A stretch of DNA of 64,000 bases, from contig QANT01002834.1 in assembly GCA_003254885.1 (NCBI GenBank), forward strand, positions 19,421-83,420. Reading direction: 5' to 3'. A model generated the notes under the pieces. The model saw only the letters and a list, made by a program, of their open reading frames with translations, was not told the origin of the DNA and did no database searches. Positions 49,601 through 63,152 of the stretch are shown in pieces. The translations under genes were made by a program, and so were the position numbers. The DNA is from Purshia tridentata. Its lineage: Eukaryota > Streptophyta > Magnoliopsida > Rosales > Rosaceae. Each line of letters starts with the position of its first letter. The stretch's first letter is position 1.

Positions 49601-52600
49601 CCTCTTCCTTTTGTTCGGCATACAGTTTACTTGCCTCAGATACCTAGAATATTAGCTCAATTTAAGAGAAAATCCACCTGCAACCATACCTTTGACATCA
49701 AATGAACCAAGACAAAAACCTGAAGCACATACCTGTCGAGCTTCAACAGAGATAGCTTCATTTTCATCAGCTATTGCATACGCCATCTCAAGTTTATCAT
49801 TAAGGGACTGAACTTCTTCAAGGAGTCGGTCTCTCTCACTATTGACCCTTCTCAAATCATCCTCAATACCTTGAACTGAGAAGAGTAATTTTTTTTCCAT
49901 TGAAGAAGACAAATGAAGAATTTCTTCTTCCAAACCTTTCACCACTTCCTTCTGCTCTTCCAGTTGTTCTTCAGCTTCAAATTTTTTGATATATAGATCT
50001 TTTAGAAGCACTTTCAGTTCAACATTTTGCTCTGAAAGAGTGTCGATTGTTTCTTTTGCCTGCTCAAGATTAGAATTTGACATTAGCAGAGCCTTTTCAG
50101 TATCAGTCAGATGACCCTCGAGGTTTTTATGTTGAACCAGCATGTCATCAAGTTGGCATGTTTTCATTTCTAGTTCATTCTGAATTTGGCTCAAAGATTT
50201 TATCAGCTTTTCAGTTTCATCTTTCATATCCTTTGTGTTGGATGCTGATTCCTGCAACATTCTAAAATCAAAATTCAATCCCTCTAGTAGAGCTTCCTTC
50301 CACTTCAATTCTTCCTTCAGTGCTAAGTTCTCATATATCAAACTATTACGGGATAAACCGGATTCACCCTCTTTCAAATTTGTGACTCCTTCACTTTGAT
50401 CCTCATCATCTATGGAGAAGTTGCCAGTAAGGTCGATTCTACCCTCACCATTTGGGCAGATCTTTTGCAGTTTATTCATTGTTGAACAGCCTTCTCGCTC
50501 TCTGAATGGATGGAAACCAGTTCCTATGAGACATTGATGAAGCACAAAAATAGTAAATTCTTTCTCCAATGTCTCAGAGCATATTTCTTCTAGTAATGAT
50601 CTTGAACTGCTGATAAAGGACTGTATCTCTCTTCCCATAGAAAAAACATCAGCATATGTTTCTTTGAACCTGTCCTCCACATCACTTTTTAATTGCATAA
50701 TACACTCTTTGAAAAAAGACAATGATTTTTCTATCTCCACCAAATTACAATGATATTGATCCTGCAGTTGTTCATTCTCTCTTTCTTTTAAGCATACTGA
50801 AGATTTGAGATGTTCAACTTCTTCAATAAAGCTTGCTCTCTCTAACATCAGTTCCTCACCAGCTTGCTTCCACAAGCCAGTCAATTGTTTTGCATTTTCA
50901 TTTGCTTCCAGCAAGGCATTTAACATATCATCAGCTTCTTTGATTGTTGCATGCGCTTCTTCAAATTTGGAAAAGAAGCTACTAGCAAAATGACTTTTCT
51001 CGTCAGCAACTACCTGCTCATCATAGAGTGTTTAACAAAGTATAAGGATGGTGATCTTACTTACTCTTTACTTCAGAAAAGACTGATTATGACAGTACTA
51101 CTATTTAACCCATTTTAACATGTAGTTGCCTCACAAAATTATTTTAGAAAAATATTAGAAGAATTTTTATATACCATTTCTGTAGTATGACAACCTGCAT
51201 AAGCACTCTCCATCCTCGACCCAAACAATGGAACAAGTTGTGTCAACTCTGCAAAAAATATGAGCAGATTAAGTTCCTTGATCAATCTATGTTTCTTATC
51301 ATTATTTGAATAAATTATTAGTTACTCCATAAAGAATATACCTGCTGGTTGAGAACTATCTCTGATATCCAACTCACTAACAAGTGTGGCTAGCCTAACA
51401 TATAGTTTGTTGAAAACATCAAGTGCTGTCTCTAATTCTTTTTTCAGTTTCAATGTTGCTCCTTCAGAGTCAGTGGAATTTTTTAAGAGCTTCTTTGACT
51501 TTTCCGGATCTTGATCAGCAGACTGAAGTACTGAGCCTTCTTCAACTTTCGGGTACCCCATTTGCCCTTCCACTGTCCACAATTTGTTTCCAGAAGAAAA
51601 ACTTTCAGTTGAAGTATCACAGCTTGACATAGAACTATCAGTACTCCATTCATCTTCATCTACCAAACTTTTGTCTTCTGATGGGCATTCATACACATTT
51701 CGTTTTCTGTAAATGAAATCTTCAATAATTTTCAATCTACCATTTGCTACAGTCAACTCATTTTTTATTTCATGCAGCATGTAATAAAGGTTTTTAGACT
51801 TAACATCTTCTAGTCCTAAAGCATTTGCATTTGTGTCAGAACTTTTGTGGTTGGCCAGTCTGGTTGGTGTACCCAATATTGTGATGGGGATCTTTCTCTC
51901 CATTTCATGTGTAACCTTGCGATCCATAAGCCATTTTATTACAAGGAATGCAGCATTAGCACATTTTTCTGCTTCTTTGGCCTGACTTTCCTTGAATATG
52001 AGTTTTCTCTTTAGCATTTCTACCACATTGGTCTGCTCACTCAGCAGCATGCAGAATTGAATTGCCTCTTTGGAGCTTTCATCGTTATCCAGATGCTGGA
52101 GTTCAGTTAAAGCCATTGTTGCTCCCTTCAAAGAACTTAACTTCTGTTCCATTTCCATTACCATCTTTTGCGCCTCTTCCAAGCTCTTTTGTAGTAATTC
52201 AATTGTTTCTTCCTTTTCCATACAAACTTTGGCAGCATTCTGAACATTTTCACTAAGACAAACATTAGCTTGAGGAAATGAACAAGCAATATTTTCTATT
52301 TGGCTGGAGACATTTTTGAGGGATCTAGAACCATCGAGAAGGAATCTTGTTAATTCTAAGGTTGCCTTCTCCCACTCCACATTCAGTGTCCTTATTTCAT
52401 CCTCTTTAGCTGCTATGGTGTTTTTCAGTATTGTATTTTCCTGAATCTTGCATTGTAGTCTTTCATCAAGTTCAAACTGAAGGGCAGCAACCTCTTCCTG
52501 TAAATGAAGAATTGTGCTCGCTGTCTCCATCTCAACCTGTTCACATACTATTTCAGTTTGTTTCTGGCTAGATAACTGTAATAGCCGATCCTCTTGAAAG

Positions 52601-55600
52601 TGGCTATTAAGTAATCTGACTTCCTCCAGGTCCTTAGCCATTCGGTCCAACTTGGCTTGCAGAGCCTTCCTCTCAACGTCTTCACTGATCTCCATCATCA
52701 TGCCCTTGTTTCCTTTTTGTAAATCACCTGATTTCAGAAAACGACTTTCATGTTTCACCTCATCATCTGCCTGGGTATAAGATGTCGTTTCATCTCCAGA
52801 GTCACTTCGCATAGATAAGGTTTCAACCTGTAGGTGGTTGCCAATCATAGACTTAATTCAGAAAAGGAGGAAAAGAATGGTGCCTGATGTCTATGTAGGC
52901 TTGAATGTATCTGGAACTAGTTGCTTCCTAGCTCCTCATAACTGAATAACATTCCACAGAAATTATTTTCTTGTTCCAAGAATCCTTTCTGTTTTCCTTT
53001 TAATAATGAAGTACACATGACTGGAAGTGGTAAATTTTCCATGAATTAGCTTGAACAGTGCCACACAATATGATTTCATGGTAGAGATCATGATTTCATG
53101 GTAGAGATCAAACACATGGATAAGCATTAGTTTAAATGCAATAAAAGCGAACCATGATATGCAACGAGGAACAAAAAATCATGTACTGTTAAAAAACAAT
53201 TCCAGTTTCTGAATGATGTTCAACTCTGTAAACTAATTGGACATTAGGCTGAAAACAAATTGATATATTTCACTTACCATTGAATACTTATCTGATTGCC
53301 TGAATTCCTCAGTATCCTTAGAGAAAGAATCTCTGACCTGCATGTATATAAAAGATTGTTAATAGCCTACAGACAAAGGTTATTAGACTGTTTAAAGTAC
53401 ACTTTCTCCTCCTTACAGAAACAGAGGTAGCTTGACTGGAGTTCATATACTTTCTCAGTTCTAATTGCAGTTCATCTACTTCCCTGCAGAAATATCAGAA
53501 ATATCATATATAAGAGGATAATGAGCAATATAGAAATTTGTAACTCCAACAAAAAGAAAGAATGAAATTTTGCTTCACGTAGTCAACATGATGCTTAGGT
53601 TTAAATTGTATCAATAGCATCAGAAAGTAATTAGACAAATATAATGGGCTCGTAATAGCTCACTACAAAGGAAAAGAAACACAGTAAATTATGGTATAGA
53701 ATAGCCATATATAGGGCTTTCAAGTACTGACAGCACCAGTGGCTTATAATGTGGTAAAATAAAGGATGAGATATTCCTCTCTACCCTAGGCTATTTCGTG
53801 GCCAGGGAAAAAGAGCAGAACTATAGTGGAAATTCAGAGAATATAAATAAGTTGATCAATAAAAAGAAAATAAAGCAGGGTAATAACTGCATTGGAATAT
53901 GCTAGCCCCAGTAAAACCAATCCAAATCTGAGGCCAGGGTGTTGCAGTAACTACTCAAATAAAGCATGCTTAACAGTTAACATAGTGCATATTGACAAAG
54001 AAAAATACCTAATCAATTTAGAATTCATGTTCCTGCAATCTTCCAATTCCTTTACAGTACTGCTATTCTGCACTCTTGAAATTATGCACATTAAGAACTG
54101 GAGAACTCTAGAAGGTGGTGGTATGTAACCTTTTTTTATAGAAAAAAGGTGATATGTAACATAGAATATAAATAACAAAAAAGTTCTTTCCAACCTGGTT
54201 TTCATTTTCTGTTGAGAATGGAAGCTTTCCTTGAAGTATATCCAGAAGCTGCACATAGAACGTGCTTTAGATAACTACCTAAGAGTGGAATGAAACAGTT
54301 TTGGAAGGAGGGGACTTTTATGGACCTGATTACGCAATTCTGATACTTCAGCTAGCAATTTTTCTCGCTCTCCATGTTCATAAAACTTTTGGTACCTGGT
54401 ATGAAGAATGATGCAAAAATGAGTCACTGGCGTCAAGAAATGGGACAGAGCAACCATCTACAGCATTGAACCCTATGGAAATTACAATTGAAGCTGCTCG
54501 AGAAGTCTACTGTTCTCCACAGAGTATCGGGTCAGTTCTGGATTTTCATTAATTCTTGCTTGAAGCAGCTGAATCTCTTCTTGTAAAGCCTTGTTCTCCT
54601 CCACAAGATAGTTCTCAGCCGACAACATTCCATCTGCCAACAATTCAAGTCGTTTAATTTTCTCCTCACGGAACCTTAGGGTCATTTTAGTATGTCCAAC
54701 ATCCACCTCTTTCTGGAAAGCCTGCAGAGATGCCACAGAAGTAATAAACGCATAACATGCTGTTATTTTCGCAGTTAAGAATTATGAAAAACCTTTCCAG
54801 TATAAATTAATGAAGAACTTTACAGAAATAGGAAACTATATAACTAATTGTTAGAACAAGACACACCAAGTGGTTCATGTGTTCAATTTCAGCCTCCAAC
54901 TTCTGGACTGCATTTTCTGCCATCTTTTCTCTTCTCAGGGCACCAACTAAAATGGTTTCCATGCATTTCATCTGTTAAGCTTGTGTTAGAACTCATTACC
55001 ATAGTTGCACTCGCATCATACAACTTCTAAGTTGGAGGAAACTATTTTTATGTGAAAATTCAAATTACCTTCTTGTTGGGGGCACTAGGTATCTTATGAT
55101 TATCAGATGCCATTTTTTCTCCTAGAGAGTCATATTCCTCGGGCAAGTCACTGAATCTAGGTTCTTCAATACTTGGCACACAACTTGATGAACACCACGA
55201 GAGGTTATGATGCTTCATCAGAAACGACAACTGGCCCTGTTAGGGTTCAATAAATGCTTCAGTTCTACCATCTATTAGATGTACAAGGTAAATTTTCACA
55301 AATATGAAAATAGACAATCCATGCCTTTAGCTGTTGGATTTGTCGCTGAAGTGCGGTTATGTCACCTGAAGCATCTTCATTCACTTTAGCCTGGAAAAAT
55401 ATGGAAAAGAAACTCAAGAACTAAAACGAGAATGTGAGCGCTTGTGTGTGTGTGTGTGTGACTGCATGAGATAAGTACATTGTTCTGAATAAGTTTGGCA
55501 CGCTGGGCAAACTTCAAAGTGCTTAGTGTCTCATTTGCAGAACTGCAAGGAAAGCAAAAGTCAGTTTAAGAAAATTAAGAAAAAAATAAAATTAATCTAG

Positions 55601-58345
55601 AATTCTGGGAAAGAATCAACACAAACCAAATAGATGGGCTGACATTTGCAATAATAGTTGTTTTTGAGTTCCCACCCAGAGAATCCTGCATCCAAAGTTG
55701 TGGTATAAAGATGGTTCTGTATAAAGATGCGCTAAAATAACAAGTATGCATATTATTCCGTAATTACATGAAATCTTTGAGTTCCAGAGCTTTTGGTGTC
55801 TAACCTGAAGCAGAAACGTAAGCCTTGAATCTCTATAAGGAACATGCCTATGTTTCCCATGCGCTAAGTCAACCAAAGACATTATCACCAAGCTAAAACA
55901 ACAGAATAATCCAAGTTACTAACAGAAAAACCAAACATAAATGTGACTGGCAAATAAGACTAATTCAACAATGTGCAGAAGTTTAGGCTGTTGTGCTTGA
56001 CATCAACAGATTGGCATTTGAAATTTACACAGAGTGAGGCTCACAACTGACTAGGCAAAATAAAAGCATGAAGGAATCTTTCTTCCCATACTACACATTT
56101 AGTTTACTATCTGCCTAGTTTTATCATGTCAATAAGAATGGAAGTAGGACTTCAGGTCAAGGAAGGCTTAATGAGCATCATGCCCTGAAAAAGTTTGTGA
56201 TTACTAAAGGCACAGCAGGCAGAACAATGGAAGGAAATGTTCAAAATTTACCGCAGTACCAAAGCAAGCTAATGGAGAAACAGGTTCTTGATATAATTAC
56301 CCAAGAGTTGATAATGATTTGTTTATGTTTGCTGCTTCTTTCAAACGATCTCCCTCTGCACCAGAGCTTTTCTGCCTAAATTAATAAGTTAGCCAGCTTA
56401 TAGGCTTAAACAGAAGGAAAAAAAAAAAAAAAAACAAAGAGGGGGGTAGATTGTAAAAATGGTAGTTACCTTTCCGAACCAGCTAGATCTACTAAATTCA
56501 ACCTTGCAAATCTAAAATGGGTCATCGAATCTTTTTCCCAACGGCTTTCAATGATACAAGTAAAAACACTGTGGGAGCGGCTGCTCTCACTGTTCATGTG
56601 TGTTGCTGCCATTTTTCTATTTGAAGCACCCTAGGAAAATAAATATATAACAAACACGTTCACACCCTGGTATGCAGTTAGTTTTAGATAAGCATAACAT
56701 TGATCATAAAGTACCACCTGCAACAGAAGCTTGACAACATCGTTAACATTCCTCACATTGTATTCTGTAAGGTTTTCAACATATACCCCTTTCTTCAAGT
56801 CCTCCCTAAGCTACAATATGGAAGTAAGATTTACTTAATGCTTAAAAATCAATGTTAAGTGGAGCATCTAACATGAACCATTTGAAAAGATGCGTATTAC
56901 TTGTAGATTAGTTGATGAAGGCTCTAAGAGATCTGTTATCTGCTCATTGTATATCTCGAGAAAGGAACATTTGCAGCTGTACTTCAGCTGTTCCTCCCTC
57001 CTACTCTCCTCTTCCTGCACATAAGAGTTATATTAAGACATCTAACTAAAAGACAATAACAATCCAGAGGACTATTTTGAATAATCTGAAAGCGCACCAC
57101 TCTAATCCTCTGAAATAAATATTCGAAAATGCGTGGAGTAATCCCACAATCTTCATTGAGCTGTCCTTCAACCTCATATATTTCACCCATCATTGTGTAC
57201 GTTTTTCCACTACCTGTCTGCATATAGGCAACTAAAGATTTAAACGTATGCACCACAAAACACCATAACCACAGATCAAACTCTTAACTCCAGCCAAAAA
57301 TACCTGACCGTAAGCAAACATACAACTATTATAACCAGACAAGCAATTCTTCACCATGGGCAACCCAGCAACCTTGAACAGCTTTTCCTACAGCAAACTC
57401 AAGCAACACATCAAATGAGCTTCCACTTATTCGAGGCTAACAAGGATTCATACAAACCAATAAGCAAAGCCTAATAAAGTCAGAAACTACAAGATTCAAA
57501 ATGTTGATATAATTATATATTTTTTCCATATAAAACCAAAACCTGTGATATTGTCTCGCATGCAATATGATCAAATGTGAATCTGGTTTCAGGATGACCA
57601 TGCCACACCAAAGTCTGTGCGCTGTCCTGACTCAAACACCGACCATGCCCTTGCAAAGCCGTCTCCATGGTACTCAATGGCCGAATTCGAAGCAGCACCT
57701 GTACTCAAGCAAAATCAAGCTAATCAAATCCACCAAACTTGATCCTATAAACAATTACCAGAGCAGCAGAACTATTCCTCAAACCTGCACATTGTGATCG
57801 GTCCAGAACGACGAATCTTCCACAAGCTCGAAATGCGGTACTTGAGTTAAAAACTCGGAATTCGCCACCGAAATCTCCCTGGAGATCCTAGAACAACTCC
57901 CTGCTCTGCCTCCATTGTACTGTGGAGCTTTGCTTCCGGTACACGCTCCCATTGCTCCACCAATTGAAGCTCTCGAACTGTTCCTCGCAGGAGTGCTTTG
58001 TGCCGAGTTTGGCTCCGAGTGGGCCTTCCCTCCACGACCTGAAACCCTAGGAGTTCCATAGCTGAGGCCAACATTTCCGGCTTTATCCAAACCTTCGAGC
58101 TTTCTATCTGATAACGAATACCGGCCGGAGCGGACAGCTTCGAACTTAGCATGCGAATCGAAATCGGATTCGTGAAATTCCTTTGGCAGCTGAGCTGGAT
58201 CTGCTATGATGTTTAGAGGTGTTCTAGGAGGTGGAAAATGGATTTGATTAGACGGCGTTTCGAACTCGTTCTCGTTCGGTTCGGATTGTGCATTCCTCGA
58301 AACGTTTCGAGCTGTAAATCGTGAAGTTGAGCTCTCTTTTGACAT
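46670..58345 (-). CDS. KIN-12 family kinesin, long coiled-coil type
   Basis: Thirty-four exons, from 57785-58345 (exon 1) to 46670-46837 (last), all keep frame and predict about 2,199 residues. The two largest are 51342-52827 and 49733-51013. KIN-12 kinesins are plus-end microtubule motors of the phragmoplast and division plane. A serine-rich N-terminal extension (about 170 residues) precedes the motor (about 185-530). Seen in the motor: [13 protein letters not shown]-loop GQTGSGKT (about 266-273, split by an intron), NSESSRSHS (switch I), DLAGSER (switch II), [23 protein letters not shown]. The neck KVNEDASGD leads into more than 1,600 residues of heptad coiled coil ending GSETDYR. The motor looks closest to KIN-12F, but the stalk is as long as in the POK kinesins, so the subclass is uncertain. 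Two introns use GC donors. Confidence 0.92.
48105..48139. repeat. (GA)n-(GT)n compound microsatellite in kinesin intron
   Basis: A run of GA units is followed by tgtgcgtgtgtgtgtg in the intron between kinesin exons 28 and 29. Confidence 0.85.
53071..53110. repeat. 20-bp tandem repeat, two copies
   Basis: The unit tgatttcatggtagagatca occurs twice in a row without change in the kinesin intron upstream of the largest exon. Confidence 0.9.
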
Positions 58346-60605
58346 GCTGAGCTGATGAGCTCAAAATTTCAGTAGAACAAACTGACTGAAATGTTTTTTC
58401 TTGCCTATTTAGAAACAGAGTGTTGAAACCATAATTCAATCCATGAGAAGAAGAACAAGCAGAAGAAAGATAAAGTTTGAGGTGAGGTTTGGGTTTTTTT
58501 GACTGCTGGTAATGAGAGAGGCGCTTTGAGATTTGAGTAGAAAGGTCTCAGTGCGTTGAAGTTTGAATGCTGAAGCTCAGTGATAACAGGCCCGCCCGTT
58601 TTCTGTTTTCAACTTGAATTAATTTACGGGGATGGTCCTCGACTCTTTGTATTTTTCTTTTTGGTACATTACTCTTTGTATTTTTAAATCGACCCCAAAT
58701 GGATATTGAAATTTTACATCGAGGCTCTTAGCTTGTGGCTAGAACTGCAACTCGGTTGGGCAAGTTGGAAGGTCAACTCAAACCCAACATCTCTTTCACT
58801 ATTCTGGTCAAATTTTGATTCAATTACATTCGTTTGAAAACATATAAATTCAAGCCCTTCTTCTGAATTTGAACTTGAAATTTATTGAGTAGAAAGATTT
58901 TTTACTCAAGCCTAACCTATTCAGTTTTAAACTAGTTCGTATAAATTTATTGTTCAAGAGTTGAGCTAAGTTTGAATAGATTTAGATTGACCCAATTTTA
59001 GTCGCACCCCTACTCTTAGTTAGGATTCAGTTAAGTAGAACTTTAAGCTCAAACTTTGCTCATCTAATAAATGAGTTAGACCAAGTTAAGTCAAGTTCAT
59101 GTGTGACTTGTCCCCATGCAAAATTAAAAAGTAATATTTATGTCAAAATTAAGTGTAATTGATAAGTATAGGGTGAGCTTGAATCAATTTGAGTTGGAAA
59201 AATCAATTGAGCATCCTAGTAGCCATATTAATTGAGCTCGTCTCGTTTGCACCTTCAATTTGTCTTGTTGACATCCGTCATTCTAACTAGTGGCAAATCA
59301 ATATGAAAGTGGTAGACAAATAGTTATAATATAATTATGAAGCTTGAACAAAAGGCTGACATTGTAATGGATTTTATGCCAATGTTTAAAATCATTGCCA
59401 AAATGGTTTGAACATAAAAGCATACAATAACGGAGAGGAGTTCAGGGTGGGAATTTGAATTCAAACATTGATAACGTGTATAGGCCCGGATTGATGATTA
59501 AGGAGAAAGAGGAGCGGGTTGAAGTGGGCCTTAAGAAAATATTAATTATATTATATAGATTTGATGGTGGATTTTGTAATTGATGGCTAGAAGTGGAGCC
59601 AGGATAACAATTTTATAACAACAAACTTGCTTTATTGTCTCGAGGAGGTTTAAGACTAATGATAATTAAGCAAGTTCTTCCTAAAACAATTTTATGACAA
59701 CATACTCATTTTCAGCTTATATATATGCCAAACTCATGAGCACTATTACCAAATGCTCTCCATATTTTACTTAAATGTAGACAGACAAGTAGAATCTCCC
59801 CATAGGACTTTCATAATTGACTAGCACTGAGAGTGGAGGACGTGAACTACATAAATGGATTTGCACTTGCACCCTGGACTCCATATTAACAAATAGAAAC
59901 AAGCAAAAGTGAATTGAAACTCCCATTTGCCAATGACAATTGACAATACATCACGCAGGAAACCAAAACCTAGTCACTTTTTGACATGGATGGACTAGGT
60001 TGATCGGTCCATTTGCTCTCAATTCTGAAATTTTTTATAGAAAGTGTAATAATACCTACGAACGCTACAAAAATATAAAATATTTAAAATAAATACAGAA
60101 TGACTTAATATGATCGTCGATATAATATTGCTACACATGCAAGACATATGTATTTGTTGGTAGGTTTGATCAACGTGTCGGACTTGGTACAGGCACAACG
60201 AGAGCATAGTATAATATACTAATGTGGAATGCAAACACCTTTATTTAAAGTAGTAGAACTATCATATTAACTTTGAGGGGAATTAATGTATGAATCTGTT
60301 AGATTATAAGATCCGACCATTAATCATTGCTTAATCCAATTGGAAATTAATAATCGGATAGAAAACCCATTTTGCCGAGATTGCATGGAGAAGGTCCAAT
60401 ATTGTTATACATAAACTACATCCCTACAAAACTAGCATGTGATTTTAGCTGATTGTGTCACTCACTATCGCTAAAACGCAATGCTGAATATTCTGAACAA
60501 ACTTCAAAGGAGTAAGCTCAATCAGAATGATAAAGAAAGAACTCCCAAAAATACAAAGAAAATTAAGAAAAATTAGTATCAACACATTCACCATCCTGAT
60601 CGAAA
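58346..60605. other. AT-rich intergenic region
   Basis: The first 300 bases are the kinesin leader and promoter. The remainder is AT-rich with no recognisable coding potential. The stretch 58740-59290 has repeated gagttgag/caagttcaag-like words that suggest an old degenerate repeat, but I cannot define its ends. Confidence 0.5.
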
Positions 60606-61849
60606 TCATGCAAAACCAAATGCTCCCTGCAGAATCACAAACAATGCTTGGATTAATAATATCGTGGGAGAACAGTCCCGTCGTGCTTCCGCTGTAACAC
60701 TGCCTGCAGCTGCAAACCAAAACCAAACCAATTATATATACATAAGCACAAGTGAAGCAAATGCAAATTACTCTTAATTCAAAGCCTACAATGAAAGTTG
60801 ATCTTCATATGAAAATTTGAAAAAATTAGTGTCATTTAAAACTTTTAGTATTATTTGAGTTTTACTCTCTCAAGCACTATTCAACAGGTTCGAACATTGC
60901 TTGAGGGTTCAAGCACTTTCTAAGCGCTTAAAAAAAAAAGTTAGATATCTTTAGTAATAAGGAAAAGAAAACAAAAAGACTAGTTTTGAAACTTTCTCAT
61001 TTTCGTACCACATTCTCTAGTGTAATTTGTGGTACTTGAGCAGAGGCAGAGCGAGCCTTGAGTCTCGGTATCAAACCCACAAGTCCCACCGGAATCTACA
61101 CACCTCTCGCACCCGGTCTCGGGAACCGTGAACGTCAGCTTAATCCCATAAGTCCAGTCCAAAGGCCCAATGCCTCTCAACCCATCCGTGTTCGTCACAG
61201 TAGTGTAATGCGAGCAGTCCAAGATGTTCATGCTCATGAACTTAACGGTGTCGTATCCAGTAAAACAACACGGCGGAGAAGTAGCAATACTAGTAATAGT
61301 ACTACTAGTACTAGTATTACCACTAATACTAGAATTACTGTTCGTGAAGGTACGAAAAACCCGGAACGCGTTGCACGCGCCGTAGAGCTCGTCGCAGGAG
61401 TGGCCGGAGAAGTTGAAGCAAAGGTAGCGGTAGTGGTTGAGGACAGGGGAGTCAATAGAGCAATTGAGGAGGACAAAAACGGTGTCGGAGGTGGGGGGGA
61501 TGATGGCTGATTGGATGTCGGTCATGACGAAGTCGTGGTGGGGTTGGAGAATGGAGCAGGTCGACATGGAGGGGTCGTATACGACGATGGTTTTCTTGTC
61601 GTAGTCGATGGACTGAACTTTGTAGCCGCCTGAGGGGGTGTTAAAGAAGAGGTCGGTGGAGCAATTGAGCATGCGGCGGAATTGGGGGGCCCCACAGCCG
61701 TCGTCGAGGCCGAAGGGGTAGTGGATGGGGATGGGCCCACAGGAGGTGCGGCATGGGGAGAGGGCTGTGAGGGTGAGGGTGATGGGAAGGAGTGAGAGGA
61801 ATGTGAAGGTTATGATGCTGATCAGTGGTGTTGACTGCAGAGACTGCAT
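60606..61849 (-). CDS. Galacturonan-binding WAK-like secreted protein (no kinase)
   Basis: Two exons (61009-61849, 60606-60703) encode 312 residues. Residues 1 to about 30 are a signal peptide (MQSLQSTPLISIITFTFLSL). A GUB_WAK-type domain follows (CRTSCGPIPIHYPFGLDDGCG, FRRMLNCS), and a WAK-associated C-terminal module with its cysteine pattern (CERCVDSGGTCGFDT, CLCSS). Exon 2 adds GSVTAEARRDCSP and a hydrophobic tail of about 20 residues ending FGFA, which looks like a GPI-attachment or membrane-anchor signal. Such proteins resemble the extracellular part of LRK10L/WAK-like receptor kinases and may bind pectin in the wall. No kinase exon follows. The gene body is GC-rich compared with its surroundings. 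The open frame extends upstream to 62125, but the signal peptide fixes the start at 61849. Confidence 0.85.
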
Positions 61850-62189
61850 GTTTGTGAAAATTATTATTACTTTGGGGTGTAAACAGAGTGAATGAGTGAG
61901 AGCAGTAGTGAAATTAAAGATGTGGTGAAGTTGGCCGGAATTTGCTCCAGAAATTACGACACCTTTTGGAACTTTAGACTGTGATGGGATCCACATGTTG
62001 AAAAATTGTGGAAGAAAGAAAAAGGGATCGATATAGTACCAAAAGTGATCGCTGATGAGTTTTGAATATCTCAGGCTCCATTGTACGATAAAGCAATTAA
62101 AAAACAAATTAATCACAGGCTCCATTGAATTTTCAATCTCACAATTGTTAAAGTTAGTGAAATTGCAGGGAAACTTTGAATTGGGTTAC
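61850..62189 (-). promoter_or_regulatory. Upstream region of WAK-like gene
   Basis: This is the leader and promoter of the minus-strand WAK-like gene, between its ATG and the inverted-repeat structure that starts near 62190. No clear TATA box stands out. Confidence 0.4.
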
Positions 62190-62701
62190 AAGATGAGCAG
62201 TGCTCTGCTGACAGACGTCTGGAATGGATATTTTGCGCGACTAATACCATCTCAACCACTCACAGAAATTGGCACCAGTTCTCATTCATTCTTTAAAAGG
62301 TATATTTCAGCTATTAACAACAGAAATTAATATTTGTTTGAGAGAGTGAATGGAGCAGAAGCTAACATTGATTGAAAGAGAGGAAGAGATTTCAATTTTG
62401 CATTCTAATGGAGAGAGTGCTATTTGGCAGCCATGGCTAAAATGAATGCAGGGGAGAGACGAAAAAGACGGGAGAAAACTACTGAAATTTTGTGGGAATA
62501 GCAAAAGATAAGGCAGCTAGGCAGGAGAGAGAATGGGCAAGAGAGAGAAAAAATAGTTTTTTATTTTATTTTACTGGGACATGTAATATTACAATAATTA
62601 CCAGCCACATAATTCAATTAATGGTACATGAGTGGTTGAGATAGTATTAGTCGCGCAAAATATTCATTCCAGACGTCTGGCAGCAGAGCACTACTCTTAC
62701 A
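62190..62701. repeat. Inverted repeat, ~70-bp arms, ~365-bp loop
   Basis: The left arm at 62190-62259 (agtgctctgctgacagacgt ... tctcaaccactca) is the inverted complement of the right arm at about 62632-62701 (tgagtggttgagatagtatt ... cagcagagcact), with only a handful of mismatches. The shared core includes the palindromic word agacgtct and ttttgcgcgactaata. Arm length and spacing suit a MITE or foldback element, but target-site duplications are not clear. The two short frames with a common VWN.YFARL.PSQPL string arise from this symmetry. Confidence 0.75.
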
Positions 62702-63084
62702 ACGATATTGAGTAGTGGTGACAAATACATATAGGACTGGGGGGTGGTGGATAGGTGTGTAATATATTAATATTATCATGCTCAAAATTTGACTTGTGTA
62801 AAATATATCGACTATTTTTGTTGTCTTAAATTTTTGGTGATTCATAAAACAAAAAGGAGATGATTCATTTCATAGTAATTATCTTAGACTGTATCTTAGA
62901 CATAATTATAAAACATAGAACTGAATTCAATAATGAACTCAAAACTGTATCTTAGACATAATTATAAATTAGACGAACATCCAAGCTGTTGATCAAGAGC
63001 TTTGCGAACTGAACAACCAAAACTCGAACTGTATCCTAGTCGTGGAGCAGTAAAAGACAATGTAAAAACAAATTTGTTTAATCA
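62702..63084. other. AT-rich spacer with 25-bp direct repeat
   Basis: The word actgtatcttagacataatt plus ataaa occurs at 62888-62912 and again at 62944-62968. Nothing else is recognisable before the tRNA gene. Confidence 0.7.
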
Positions 63085-63109
63085 TGCGGTGAAGTTGGAT
63101 CGAACACCT

Positions 63110-63152
<43 letters not shown>

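Noticed and set aside
61058-61510. 150-codon plus-strand frame within the WAK-like gene
   Set aside because: Antisense to the GC-rich first exon; the minus-strand protein has clear domains, this one has only repeats of R, S, T and V.
61850-62125. In-frame N-terminal extension of the WAK-like protein
   Set aside because: The signal peptide begins at 61849; the upstream part is AT-rich leader without the family pattern.
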